Assembly (NCBI RefSeq): GCF_000346465.2
Contig: NC_034012.1
Location: 12,922,972 to 12,986,971 of the forward strand
DNA length: 64,000 bases
From: Prunus persica
Lineage: Eukaryota > Streptophyta > Magnoliopsida > Rosales > Rosaceae
Reading direction: 5' to 3'
Shown here: piece after piece, positions 46,901 to 57,798 of the stretch
How the letters are laid out: every line of letters begins with the position of its first letter
Numbering within the stretch: position 1 is the first letter of the stretch
Translations under genes and position numbers: made by a program
The notes under the pieces: generated by a model
Seen by the model: the letters and a program-made list of their open reading frames with translations, nothing else
Told to the model about the DNA's origin: nothing
Database searches by the model: none

Positions 46901-48476
46901 ATGGACCGGCTCTCAACTTTGCCTGAGCCTCTCCTTCTCATCATAATCTCACTTTTGCCCTTCAAAGAAGCCGTAAGAACCTGCGTTTTGTCCACCAGTT
47001 GGCGTCACCTTTGGCGTTCAACCGCAAACATTGAGTTCAATGAACATTTCTTTGCGAACGTCGATGCAAGGAGAGAAATTCAGAGACAAGTTTTCATTGA
47101 CTTTGCGCAGCAATGGATTGCAAACTACCAAGAAGACAACATAGATAAGTTTTCTCTCACATTTTCTCACCCTAGAAATTCCCAAATCTTCGTCGAAAAC
47201 TGTCTCAAGTTTTCTCTTGCTCGCCATGTCAAACACTTGGGGCTTGATTTCTCTGAACCCACCTGGGATTTATCTGATCCTGGCGACAACCCTCATCCGG
47301 TGTCGTTTGATCTGCCTTCCCAAGTCTACAGCCATCATGTTCTTGAGTCTTTAACTCTTTCTTCCTACAATTTTGTTGTGTCTGAGTTCAAGAACTTTAG
47401 GTTCCTTAAACATGTTTCTTTGGCTTGGGTTGAATTTAGGGCTTCTACTGTCAAGGCTCTGTTAGTTAACTGTGGGCTGCTTGAGAGTCTAAATCTAAAG
47501 CAGTGTTGGAACACCAACAGCGTTGATGTCTGTGGACAGGACTTAAAGCTAACCTCTTTGGTTGTCGATAGGTGCATGTGTTCGGGTTATCAGAGGATTT
47601 CAATTGAGGCATCGAACCTAAAATATTTGAGATTTGCTGGCTTTGTGGCCATCTTTGATGTGAACTCAACTGGAGGCTTGGAAGAAGTTGACCTTGATTT
47701 TGGTCTTGCTTCTATGTGTGATGAAGATAGTGGTTATCTTCTTTATGACCTCCTGTGTGAAGTTTACCCTTCGAGGGCTTTGACTGTTTGCAGTTACACG
47801 CTCCAGGTACTCAATTTCACTATTCATAACCATTTCATTTTCAGGTTTACATAACGAGTTTTTCGTCTCTAATTTTTGTTCTTATTAATTATGATGTGTT
47901 GATTGTTTGCAGGCTATTACCATGGGACCGGAGCCAATTGGTATGGAACCGCGTTTGAGCGTCACAAACTTGACCTTAAAGACTGCTATGCATTACAATG
48001 AACAAAAGGGGATCAAGTTTTTCCTAACTAGTTGTCCTCTGTTGGAGACTCTCACCATCGACATACGACGCGGGACAATTTTTCTCCATGTGGGTATATA
48101 TAACTCATTAGTTTTTTAGTAATTAGTCTTCTAATTAACTTGTATTAACTTATGTCATCAACATTTTATCTTGCAGGAAGATGAAGCTCCATTTCATGCA
48201 CTCAACCCTTTTGATGTTTGGATCGAAAACCCGATAGTTTACTCTTGCATAATCCGAACTCTGAGAGAGGTGGAGATCAAGGGCTTCAAGGGGACACAAA
48301 ATGAGTTCTATTTACTGGCCTATCTGGTCCTCCATGGTCGTGTCATGCAGAAGCTTACTGTGGTTACCTCAAGGGAAATCAACAACCATGGAAACCCTGC
48401 AGTATACCGAAGTGTAGCTGAGAAACTGTATGCATTGAGACGTGCCTCACAACATCTGCAAATTACCATTTTGTAA
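46901..48476 (+). CDS. F-box/LRR/FBD protein, copy C
   Basis: Three exons: 46901-47806, 47913-48089, 48177-48476, giving 460 aa. It has the shortest introns of the three copies. The F-box is at residues 1-45 (LPEPLLLIIISLLPFKEAVR, CVLSTSWRHLW). LRR-like repeats (LESLTLSSY, LESLNLKQCW, LTSLVVDRC) and the FBD-like block LREVEIKGFKGTQNEFYLLA...MQKLTVVT follow. In place of the common SKRWR the F-box has STSWR, a charge change in the segment that usually contacts SKP1, so partner binding could differ. Intact frame and consensus splice sites. Probable SCF adaptor, target unknown. Confidence 0.9.
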
Positions 48477-48842
48477 AGAGAAATAACAAAATTTGATGGA
48501 TGTTTTAATTATTTTCGTGTGCGTTTGAAGTTTGAAGCTCATGTAGTCACTGTACTATTACTCGATTCTTATTGTAGTCCCTCAGTTTGGGTTTTGAATT
48601 TTATAGTGTTCGAGCATTTTTAAGGATAAAATGGTCTTCACATGTCGTATTTACTCTCACAACGACATCGTCAATCTCATTGTTGACCAGAAAAAATAGA
48701 ACATTGTTGTCACATCATTTATATAACCTGAAAGTTCGTTAAATTTTCATGTTGCACAAGCACAAGCACAAGCTAGCCCCAACTTCAGGTTAAGGACTGA
48801 CTGTTCATTGCCATCAAATCATCTCGACTTTTCTGCTGTCCA
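48477..48842. other. Spacer between F-box C and the fourth, decayed copy
   Basis: 3' flank of C. The F-box-encoding 5' half of the fourth copy is absent here. Confidence 0.5.
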
Positions 48843-49238
48843 GGCTCTGATAGTGAACTGTGGGTTACTTCCAAAGTCTGAGTATGAAAAAATGATACTT
48901 AGACTGTCATTTAGTTTGTGGAAAATGACATAAAGCTAAGAACCCTGGTGGTTGATAGAGGCCTGTTTGTTGGTCTTTGGCATTCAATGAAGGCAGTTAA
49001 TTTGAGGTATTATTTCAATGTTGGCAGTTTCCCCACAAATGTAGACAAACATTGAAGACTTGGAAGATGTGAATCTTGACTTTGGGAGGATAATTGTTAT
49101 AAGATAATGGGTGATGCTCTCTCTTCTCTCTAAACTTTGCCTCATCATGCATTGAAAGTTTGCTCTTACATGCTTCAGGTACCTAATTTCCCTCTTATTC
49201 AACCTTTCATTTATAAGTTTATAAACTTATATGCCGAC

Positions 49239-49338
49239 AGGTCTGGCCCAGTGAAAAAGGATCTTGACTTGCTAACTAGTGGTCTCATGTTCGAACCCTT
49301 CTTTTTTACTTGTACTCTTAAATTTTTTTTTTTTTTAA
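49239..49338 (+). repeat. SINE fragment (plus strand)
   Basis: GGTCTGGCCCAGTG (box A-like), then ATGTTCGAACCC (box B) and a T-rich end. It is a shortened member of the family at 6368-6507, in intron 1 of the F-box pseudogene. Confidence 0.55.
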
Positions 49339-49566
49339 TATATGGTCCTTCCTACCATACACTGAAGGTGCGTCCAATATCAATTCATAGCAGTTTTTTT
49401 TGTCTGTTGTGTGTACAAAAAGTGTTGTACTTGAAATACCAGTTCAAACATTTATTTGTAAGCATATATGTTTTGCATTGTGGGGTATATGTGTGAAATC
49501 TGCTCTGTATGGGAAAGTTAGAAAACCAAAACAAAATACATCATATATATATACATAGAGCTTCCA

Positions 49567-49896
49567 TTAAGGGACACTCCTTGTAGGGCACACTTCGGAT
49601 TGTATTTCACTAATCCAAACCGTCTATTTTGTAGATATTCATTCAAAGATCATCTCTACAAAAAATCACTTGAATCTGATATCATTTGACAATTCAATTG
49701 AGTTATTGAAATTTTAGTACTTTCTTGAAGAACCGTGTTCTTTGATTTTGTAAGACACAATTGGATGTCGAAACGGTTTCTGATTTATCTAATTTTTTGG
49801 AAGGATGATCTATGAATGAAGACCTAAAAAATAGATGGTTTGAATCATTGGAAAAAAAATTATAGGGTACCCTAAAGGGTGTCCCTCAAATAAAAT
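49567..49896. mobile_element. Probable MITE in pseudogene intron
   Basis: The left end AAGGGACACTCCTTGTAGGG and the right end (reverse complement GAGGGACACCCTTTAGGGTA) form a TIR of about 25 bp. About 330 bp long. Internal 'GAACCGTGTTC' is symmetric. Target duplication not resolved. Confidence 0.6.
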
Positions 49897-49925
49897 TATT
49901 CAAAAGATCCCTCAATAGAAAGGGA

Positions 49926-49929
<4 letters not shown>

Positions 49930-49970
<41 letters not shown>
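49930..49970. repeat. (TA)n microsatellite
   Basis: About 20 TA units. Confidence 0.95.
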
Positions 49971-49973
<3 letters not shown>

Positions 49974-50255
49974 CCACATTTTTAAGGCATGCCCTATTAG
50001 CTATATATTAGCACTATATATATGCGCAATGCCTTGTGTAGAACTGTCATGTTTTTATTTATTTATTTGTTATTTGTATGTGTTCAATTGTTTGCAGGTT
50101 ATTTGCATGTGACTGGAACCATTTGTTTTCACCTCATTTTACTTTCTTTTCTTTTTTTTGGACGAAGAGACCTCATTTTACAGTAACATTTGACATAGAA
50201 AAACTACAATGCATGAATTTGAACAATTCGGCACCAAGTTTTTCTTGAATAGTTG

Positions 50256-50766
50256 TGTTGATGTCTAAAATTGGACATAACTTGGACATAACTTAGATAG
50301 ATGTGAAGTGGTGGATTATGTGTGAATGTGAGGGCCTTAAGTAGGTGTGTGTACCTTCGGCAAGATAAGTGTCATTGGCAGATTCATGTATGCCTTCATC
50401 AGGTAATAACATATGACGAAAGGAAAGTAAGTAAACATACAAAAAAACATATACGTGGTTCACTTTAATGACTAGGCTACATTCACGGAGAATGATATTC
50501 TCATTATAATAATATAGTTGTTTACAGTGTACATATGATTGGACCCAAAGAGAAAGGAAGAAGGGAGAAGCCCTTTCTAAGTGGAGAGTGATCTCCTTTT
50601 ATAGGTAATGGGGAGTTTTTACTTTTTGTATTCCAATGTGAGACTTGACATGACCTCTAGTTGTGACTTGTGGCAAAGCTTCTTTGGCTACGGCGATGAC
50701 CTCTCAAAACATGGCACGTGGCTAATCTTGCTTAGCTAGTTGCTCAGTTAGTCACGATATCCAACA
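50256..50766. mobile_element. Solo LTR inside pseudogene exon 2 (511 bp)
   Basis: Starts TGTTGATGTC and ends GATATCCAACA (TG...CA), flanked by AGTTG (50251-50255) and AGTCG (50767-50771), a 4/5 match. Excising it rejoins exon 2 in register with the intact copies (AGTTGTCCTCTGTTGGAGAC). Internal 'CTCCTTTTATAGG' may be its promoter/R region. Confidence 0.75.
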
Positions 50767-51143
50767 AGTCGTTTTTGTTTGGAGACTCTTTCCATCTAAA
50801 TCCGCCCTTGGAGAATTCTTCTGGTACTCATAATCAATGAAACTGTAACATATTTACTGCATGACCCATCATCTTTTCATTTAGTTGCCACATTAATCAA
50901 TTTTATTGCATGACTTTCCTCATCTACTTGTCATTGTAGATATTTAGTTGTGACCAACAAACTAGAAAACACAATGTTCATGAAAGTACATTTCAAATTC
51001 AAGTGATCTTTTACATAAATGATATATTTGGAAAAATATTGAAAAAAAAAATTCGGTTGTTCTAGATTATTGAAATACAATGCAAAGTGAGCACTACAAA
51101 AATGTCCCTCAAATAAGCTTATTTGAGAGATCTCTCAGTTACA

Positions 51144-51147
<4 letters not shown>

Positions 51148-51175
<28 letters not shown>
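51148..51175. repeat. (TA)n microsatellite
   Basis: About 13 TA units in the pseudogene region. Confidence 0.9.
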
Positions 51176-51182
<7 letters not shown>

Positions 51183-51590
51183 GATGATATTTTATTAATT
51201 AATTTTAATCCTCTTTTCAACATTACAAACCTCCATTTAAGGTGAAGCCTCTTGAGATGTTGAAGGAAACCAAGGTACCAGTTTACAAGTGCATAACCAA
51301 AAAAATTAAGAGAGGTTGTTATAGGTTTTAGGGGGTCACTAAATGAACATGACCTGCTCAACTATCAGCCCGATTTTGTTTCATGGAAAACCATACAGTA
51401 GTTACCTTAACTAAAGTGTGTACTAATTAGTACATAATTGGAAAATATACATATTCAAAGTTAAACAGAATTTGGATAAGTGTTTTGTTCATTATATAAG
51501 TATAGATAGATATTCCATCATGTGTGAGCTCACAATAAATATTAATCATGTAATTAGTTGTGTCTAATTGAAATTTACTGTAATGATATT

Positions 51591-53023
51591 TGATAAGTGC
51601 ATTATTTCCTATGTTTGTATATCTCTTATATTTGGTTTTTGTAGGGAAAGTTAATTAAACATAGTATTAGCTCTTAGAGGGGTTCTGACTGAAAATTGAC
51701 TTTTCGAATGAATTTTAGCACAGGGCCAATTAGAGAAGAAAGCTAACACATTGAAGATCATTGTGTCAAAGTTGCATAATTTTCTACCAAACCAAATGCT
51801 CCAGACTTGCAAGTCAAGACAGCCTGAGTTGAAATCCCGTCAGAACTGCACTGCTGTGGAAGATTGAAGATTTGAAGACCTTTCTGATTTATCCTAATGA
51901 AGTGTGATATATGCTTGGAAAGCTTAGAGATCAAGATTTCTCATATTTCTCCAAAATTTTCTAGGAAGTGGAAAGACCCCAAAATATCCGTGCTAATTGA
52001 CTGATATGTTTCCAAGTCAGAGAAGGATTCTTTCCTAGTTTGTTTCCTTAATTATTTGGGATTTTGTTTTGCTTTAGGAGAGTTTTTCCAGACCTTTTTA
52101 GAGTAAGGTTTAGTTCTTTTGCACTATATAAGGTCACCCTAAGCTCTCTTTATATACCATCTTCTTACCATATACAACTTTCATACACGCACAAATATAT
52201 CAGAGAGAGCCAAGAGTTTCCAGCCTCGATGCTTTTGGAGCTTACGAAGGTGTTGCTGTGGAGAATCCGGAGATCAAATCCATTTGCCAAATCAGTTTTA
52301 TGACAACAATTCTTTTGTTTATCTTTTCTTTTGTCATGAACTAATTTCACTTGCTAGGGCTATGATGTAGCCAAGCCATGAATACTTAATTTTTATAGTT
52401 ATATTAATTTATGAATACTATTCCATGTTAAGTATTTGTTACTGTTCTTAATGCCTTAAATACCTAGCTAATATTTAATTGATGATCCAAATGGAGATCG
52501 AGATGAGATGTTTGGTGTTTGCTTCTCATAACAAATACCATGTCTTGAATGAGTGCTCAAGAGGGACTAACATGACTCATGCAGTTTTCTTGCAGGTTTT
52601 CATAGAACTTAATGGGTTCTTGATTTTCTAAATCCGTTTCTCGAGAGAGAATGAGTTGTTAATTGAGAATACTTTTAGCTAAGCCCGAGAGGGGATATCG
52701 AATGAATTAGGAGAAACCAACAGTCAACATGGGTAGTACTTAGGGTTAATTGGCTATAAGAATTAAGTGGAATTGGTTATGGTGAAATCAGATGCTCTAG
52801 TGTCTCATCAACTTGATTTTCCACCGTAAATTAAATTTCTAATTTTCATATTTATTTTAATTTAGTTTAATAAATCAATCACTCTCATTAATCATTGTTC
52901 AAATAAACTTCTGAATTAATCATAATTGGTACTTAAAAGGAAATTATAGTCTTCGTGGGAACGACACTTCACTTATCTCTATATTACTTGTGCGGATTGT
53001 GTGCTTACAATAATTTCACAACA
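51591..53023. mobile_element. Large solo LTR (1433 bp)
   Basis: Begins TGATAAGTGCATTATTTCC and ends AATTTCACAACA, with a perfect 5-bp target duplication ATATT at 51586-51590 and 53024-53028. The composition, including 'GTGGGAACGACACTTCACTT' near the 3' end and CACTATATAAGG at about 52122 as a promoter, recalls long LTRs of Ty3-gypsy Tat/Ogre-type elements; that family call is from memory. No internal region is present. Confidence 0.85.
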
Positions 53024-53028
53024 ATATT

Positions 53029-53745
53029 TCCTTTTGGTCTAGCAATTTTAGTGTCCACCAATTCTAGCCTTAATTAATAAATTTAACATATGTGCCTTAA
53101 TTTTGATCATATAAATTAAATGGATTATTTGAGATTTAAGCCAAAAGTATAAGAATATCTCCTATAGCCTTTTCAACAGCTTTGGAATGCTAAAATAGGT
53201 GAGTCATGTAGCAAAACTCCCCCCAACAGATTTGTTAAACTTAATCACCAAAACTGCAACCCCTCTCTCTTTCTCCCAAATTGACCTTGGGCTATTCAAA
53301 ACATTTATATTTTGCTTTGGAAGAACAAAACCTATATTGAAAATTACTAAAAACCTACTCTCTTTTTTCCTTTTCAAATAATAAATACATAGACTTTCGT
53401 CATATGTTCTTGTATTTTTCCTTCTTTTTTTTTTTCAAAATATTGCATTAATTGAATTAAAAAGCATGTTAGGGCAAAAATTATTAAAGGAGTGGATAAA
53501 CTCACTATGCCACTATTGTGGGAGATACTCTAACACTTTTATAATAACTCAAGAATCAACACTAAAATCATAATTTTGTGTTGATTGATTGTTTGATTAA
53601 CTCTAAAATTAATCATGAATTCCAACAATTTTTCCAACTCTCGCTCATTCAGATTATATGAGACCTCACAAAAGACCGGGGTCCATCTTTTATCCACTTA
53701 CACTCCATTTTGTATGAGGTTGTTTTGCTTGGTAAGGGTATGATG
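53029..53745. other. Intergenic spacer, nothing recognised
   Basis: AT-rich, no gene or bounded repeat seen. Confidence 0.5.
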
Positions 53746-53749
53746 TAGA

Positions 53750-54340
53750 GAGTTATAACGGGAGAAGAAATAAAATTTTGGAAGGATTACTGGATTACTA
53801 AGGGCCCTTTGCGGCACTCTGACGGTAGTATAAATCCAAGTAACTTATATTGTAATGTGGTTAGCTTTGTGAAGAATGGGTGGTGGGACATGGGGAAGCT
53901 TCGTACTGAACTCAGTGAAGAGATGATTCAAAAAATTATTGGCACCCCTGTTGGTTTCAATAATAGTTTACAAGACACTCACAAATTTCGAAATCTACTG
54001 CCAATGGGGTGTTTACAGTAAAAACTGCTTATGATATGTTATTCTCTAGGCAAGATTGGAGTGACCCCTTCTGCTCTTGCTGGAATTATCACTGAATGCA
54101 AACAGATGATGGATATTCTTGGTTAGTGCAGACTTCAGCATGTTTACCCTAAGAAGAATAGTGTTGCAGATTGTTTGGCTAATGCAAGTTTCAAGGGAGA
54201 CCTTGGCCTTTGTCTTTTGGATATTGCCCTACTTGGGTGGCATACTTGTTAGCCAATGATGTATTAAGGGTTCCTAGAACCCGTTTGATTTGCTTTTAGT
54301 TGTTTTTGGTCTTGTGTCTGGGGTGTTTAACCCCTCCCCA
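53750..54340 (+). mobile_element. Degenerate LINE-like 3' remnant
   Basis: Readable pieces include KFWKDYWITKGPL, VKNGWWDMGKLR and FTVKTAYDML (the segment after reverse transcriptase in plant LINE-type ORF2). They continue with CRLQHVYPKKNSVADCLANAS, resembling the RNase H-like tail 'ADALANLA'. Stops and frameshifts occur. It ends near an A-rich stretch at about 54351. Confidence 0.6.
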
Positions 54341-55239
54341 AATTCATCGAGAAAAAAAATATATTAAAAAAGCAAAATGGAGTATAAGTGGATAAAAAAT
54401 AAGCGAAAAAATCAGAGTAGAAACATACAATTTCCAATAAATAAAGTGTAAGTGGACAAAAAATAATGAGAAAATCAGCCTCCTTGTTTTTTTTCTACGA
54501 CACGAGAGACGGAGAGAGTTATGATAAGAAAATTTGGTTTAATTTCAATTTATCAACTTTTTCTGTCCTTGGCTGCAATTTCGGTTATTATAAAGGATAT
54601 AAACGGGCTTGCACACCGACGTTCAGTTGATGGTGCAATGGGCTCATGTTTTGTTTTCTATCTTTTGGGCTCTTGCCTCCGAATTTAAGTTGTAAGATGT
54701 GTCAAATTATTATGGGCTTAAACTGAGGAAGCAAAGCATTTTTTATTTTTTCTTTAAACACCACAATTTTTTTTTCTTTTTCAAATTAAGTTTAATTCGG
54801 TAAAAAATAGCCTTAATTTGTAGATCAATAATTACAAAATTAAATCGCCTCTCTTTATAATTTAAACTATTACTTGTATTAAAAAAAACATACTCTCATT
54901 GCATCGACCATCAAATACCACCGTATATCCTACATAGCCATGATAATTGGCAACTATAATCACAAGGAAAGAAGAAAAATAAGACAAAAGAAAAAACTAT
55001 CACCTCTCTGTAATTTCTTCTATCATTGTGTAAGTAATGATCAGATAACAAGACAGGGGTGAGCACTCTAAGGCCAAAAGAAAGAAAGAATAAAGGGATT
55101 TTCTTGGGTAAATTACAGCTGGGAATTGAAAATAAAATCTCCCTTTTCTTTTTTCCTCTTCTTTCTTTGTTTTTTGTGTTTTTTTTTCTCCCTCAATTAT
55201 ATATGTACACAAATGGATCAGTGAACTGAGAAATACAAC
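54341..55239. other. Spacer and 3' UTR of the SGP gene
   Basis: AT-rich. 'AATGGAGTATAAGTGGATAAAA' and a near copy at about 54446 form a short repeat. From about 55000 it is probably the 3' UTR of the minus-strand gene. Confidence 0.45.
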
Positions 55240-57270
55240 TCAGTAATCGATGATGGGCTCTCCAATATTCAAATTCCTCTCTACTTTCCATGGCAGGTTA
55301 AAAAGCTTGGCCAAGATGAACTTGAAGATCTTGTTCACGTTGATGTTGTGGGTTGCACTTGAGAAGAAAAGGGTCGCCTTCATAGCCTTTGCATAAGCCC
55401 TGGCCTGCACGAATAAAATTCAACATGTAAAGCTTTAGTCAACAAGTGGCCCTTCTTCGGCTCTTATCCTCCACGCGGAAAGAGAAGAAATTTTGAGTGA
55501 GTTTGGCATGTGTTTTTTAGTCACAGAATTGACTAAAGAGGACCCCCCAAGTCTTTTATTTTTATCCCAAACATTCTTCTCCTTCACATGTCACACTTTG
55601 AAAACTAAATCGTCAGCTACCCTGATGGTCACGGCAACCCAGTTCTTTGCTAAGACTTAGGTTTTTGTTTTGTTTTGTTTTTATCAATAGGTTGTTTTTA
55701 CCGGAAAATAGTATCGACCGTATCGTTTGACGTCCATCCGATAACTCTAGCATTATTAGTACTAAACAAAATTTGCAGGAATTTGGTTTACCTGGGTCAC
55801 GATTGTCCATTGCAGATCAGGGGGAAGTCTTACAAAATCATCGAATTTTGTCCCAATTAGTATGGGAATTGCTGTCTGCAACAGAAAGTAGGAACTTAAT
55901 TAGATACAAATTCATAACTAGAGAGAACTTAATTTGGCATCAATTGTTTTTAAGCTGGGTTGCCACAATTTTGACATCATGAACAGTGATGATTAGCTTA
56001 ATTACTCAATGAAGTAACGCAGTGATTTATGCTTAAAGCAAAGTCCATCATTGCCACAGGTAAGTAAAGCATTATGAATGGAATACATGTTGCCTTTGCA
56101 AAGATGCAGAGTGCTTTTATTATTTTCTTTGTGGAAAAAACCATTTGGGGCGGAAGTAAATGGCAAATTCCCCCCAATCAAAAACTACTAATATCAGTAG
56201 ATAATCACTTGGGAAAAAAAAAAACTAATTAATATTTGCAAAAAAAATGAACTGTAATTGCAAAGGACCCACTAGTGTAGGCAAGGTCTTAGGTTCGAGT
56301 CCTATCCGGATAGTGTGTGTGAGTTTAATATATTATCGCCCTTCTAAATAGGAAAAATCCTCCAAAAAAGAAAAAAACTGTAAATGGTACCTGATTCCAT
56401 TTTCTTGCTTGAGTGTACCATCCAACAACACTGCAAGCACACCCAAGAACAAAACCCCAGTTAATTAACCATAGTAAACATATGAGTTAATTTCAACTCA
56501 GAAATCTAATATCAGAAAAATTATGAACATACCTGTTTAGTGTGCATCTACTAGTCAGATCAAACATGAAAAAAATTGCTACGGCATCTTTACAGGCGAT
56601 TGGAACATGATCCATCGAACTCTGGTCACCTACAAAGTCCAAAAAATACATATCAACACAAAAAAATATAATAACAATTGAAATTCGTAACACCGATCAG
56701 AATGTCTGATAAAAGAACATTTCAATGCGTTTATACGTACCTCCTACATCCCATAGACTAAATGAAATCCGAGCTCCTTGAACAATTTGTGTCTTATCCA
56801 TTAAAGTCACCCCTGTCATCTCCAAATACCTCTGTTCCTGCTCATCCCCAACATATTTGCTCTTGAAGAACCCAAAACAAAAAAATGAATTAGAAATGTT
56901 CATCATTAATAGCAGCAAAATTAATTAAGAGACTTTAAATTGCTTATATAATTACCATAAAGCTTGTCTTTCCAATCTGGCAATCACCCAACAAGCTGAC
57001 CTTCAAGCTCACCAAATCCGCATCCGTCTCATACACCTTACAGCTTGTAGTGGCGGGGTTATCCACTACTAAAACCCCCTCTACGGCTTCCGGGGGAGGC
57101 GACAACGTCGTCCCCAGGGGCAATCTCCGGTACCGGATCGCCGGCTTCCCTATGGAACAAACCAGAAGCCTGTCCCAGATGAACTTGAAAAACTCCCGAA
57201 TAATCGAAACCCGGTCGAATATGTTCCAGCGCAGATTGACGTGAACAATTTTTCTGCAAAGTTGTGTCAT
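55240..57270 (-). CDS. SGP1: SGP-type monomeric GTPase (plant homologue of yeast Tem1/Spg1)
   Basis: Six exons (5' to 3'): 56956-57270, 56741-56861, 56533-56629, 56391-56430, 55792-55875, 55240-55404. All are GT-AG with consistent phases, giving 273 aa. Yeast Tem1/Spg1 starts the mitotic-exit/septation cascade, and plant SGPs are thought to act in an analogous MAP4K-type pathway. An N-terminal plant extension (1 to about 88) precedes the G domain. G1 is GDCQIGKTSF (K101), G3 is WDVGG (D143), G4 is TKFD (200-203) and G5 is SSAT (234-237). The C terminus ends GEPIIDY with no prenylation cysteine, as in the Tem1/Spg1 family and unlike Rab/Rho. Intact. SGP1 versus SGP2 is by neighbourhood only. 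Confidence 0.92.
56265..56366 (+). repeat. Possible SINE-like fragment in SGP intron
   Basis: GGTTCGAGTCC (box B-like) follows 'CACTAGTGTAGGCAAGGTCTT' and is followed by GTGTGTGAG and an A-rich end. It lies in the intron between exons 4 and 5 and is a weaker match than the other copies. Confidence 0.4.
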
Positions 57271-57790
57271 GTTTGTGGCAGCTTCATGAATGTTGTGCGT
57301 TCATAAAATTGGAAACTTGCTTCTTGTTTTTGTGGTGTATTTTCTTGGGTTTTGGTAATTTGGGTGATACGTGAGCTTTGAGCTAACCCAATGCTAGGAA
57401 AGTCCGGAAGGCGACTGAGTAGCAGCCTAAGCAGGGGAGGGAGAGAAAGGACAGTTGACCGGTATTTTATTGCGGATTCCCAAACAGTCCAAAATGCCGG
57501 CTTCTTGAACACTTTGTTCAAAAGGGTGTTTTGGTCATTTCAGATTGAGACTAAAATATTGGTGTCGGGTTATGCATGGGCGTTATGGTAATTTCGGTGA
57601 AAAGGACGAAGTGTTGTGTGGGTGTGGGGGTGGGGGGATAAATGAAGCATTTTTTAAAAAAGGAATAAAACTTTGTGGACATGCACAGACAGAGCACAAG
57701 TAGCTTATTCTAATTGTATGGTGTTTTATTTTAGATAAGAAAATCAAGAATGCGACCTTTTAAATGCTTCTGTTATGCTGTGTACGTGAA
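57271..57790. other. Promoter and 5' UTR region of the SGP gene
   Basis: Upstream flank on the minus strand, relatively GC-rich near the gene (GCAGGGGAGGGAGAG on the plus strand at about 57432). No clear TATA box. Confidence 0.4.
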
Positions 57791-57798
57791 ACTAGTAT

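Larger units (their letters stand above)
48843..51412 (+). pseudogene. Fourth F-box/LRR/FBD copy, truncated and interrupted
   Basis: Fragments in the right order. The 3' half of exon 1 spans 48843-49178 (ALIVNCG..., then LED VNLDFG, and TGCTTCAG|GTACC at the donor). Exon 2 starts at 50098 after TTTGCAG, with GTTATTTGCATG followed by a stop where the intact copies have Gly, and continues to 50255. It is broken by a solo LTR (50256-50766) and resumes about 50767 (TTTGGAGACTCT). Exon 3 remains at about 51227-51412 (GAGGTTG..., ACCTGCTCAACTATC). The F-box half is missing and several frameshifts and stops occur, so it is not functional. Its first intron carries a MITE and a SINE piece. Confidence 0.85.

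Noticed and set aside
50880..51000. Alternative 3' end of the 50256 LTR at TTTAGTTG motifs
   Set aside because: Only the CCAACA|AGTCG end at 50766 restores the exon 2 alignment with the intact copies.
53809..54021. 70-codon frame taken as a small gene
   Set aside because: Its residues fit the region downstream of reverse transcriptase in a dead LINE.
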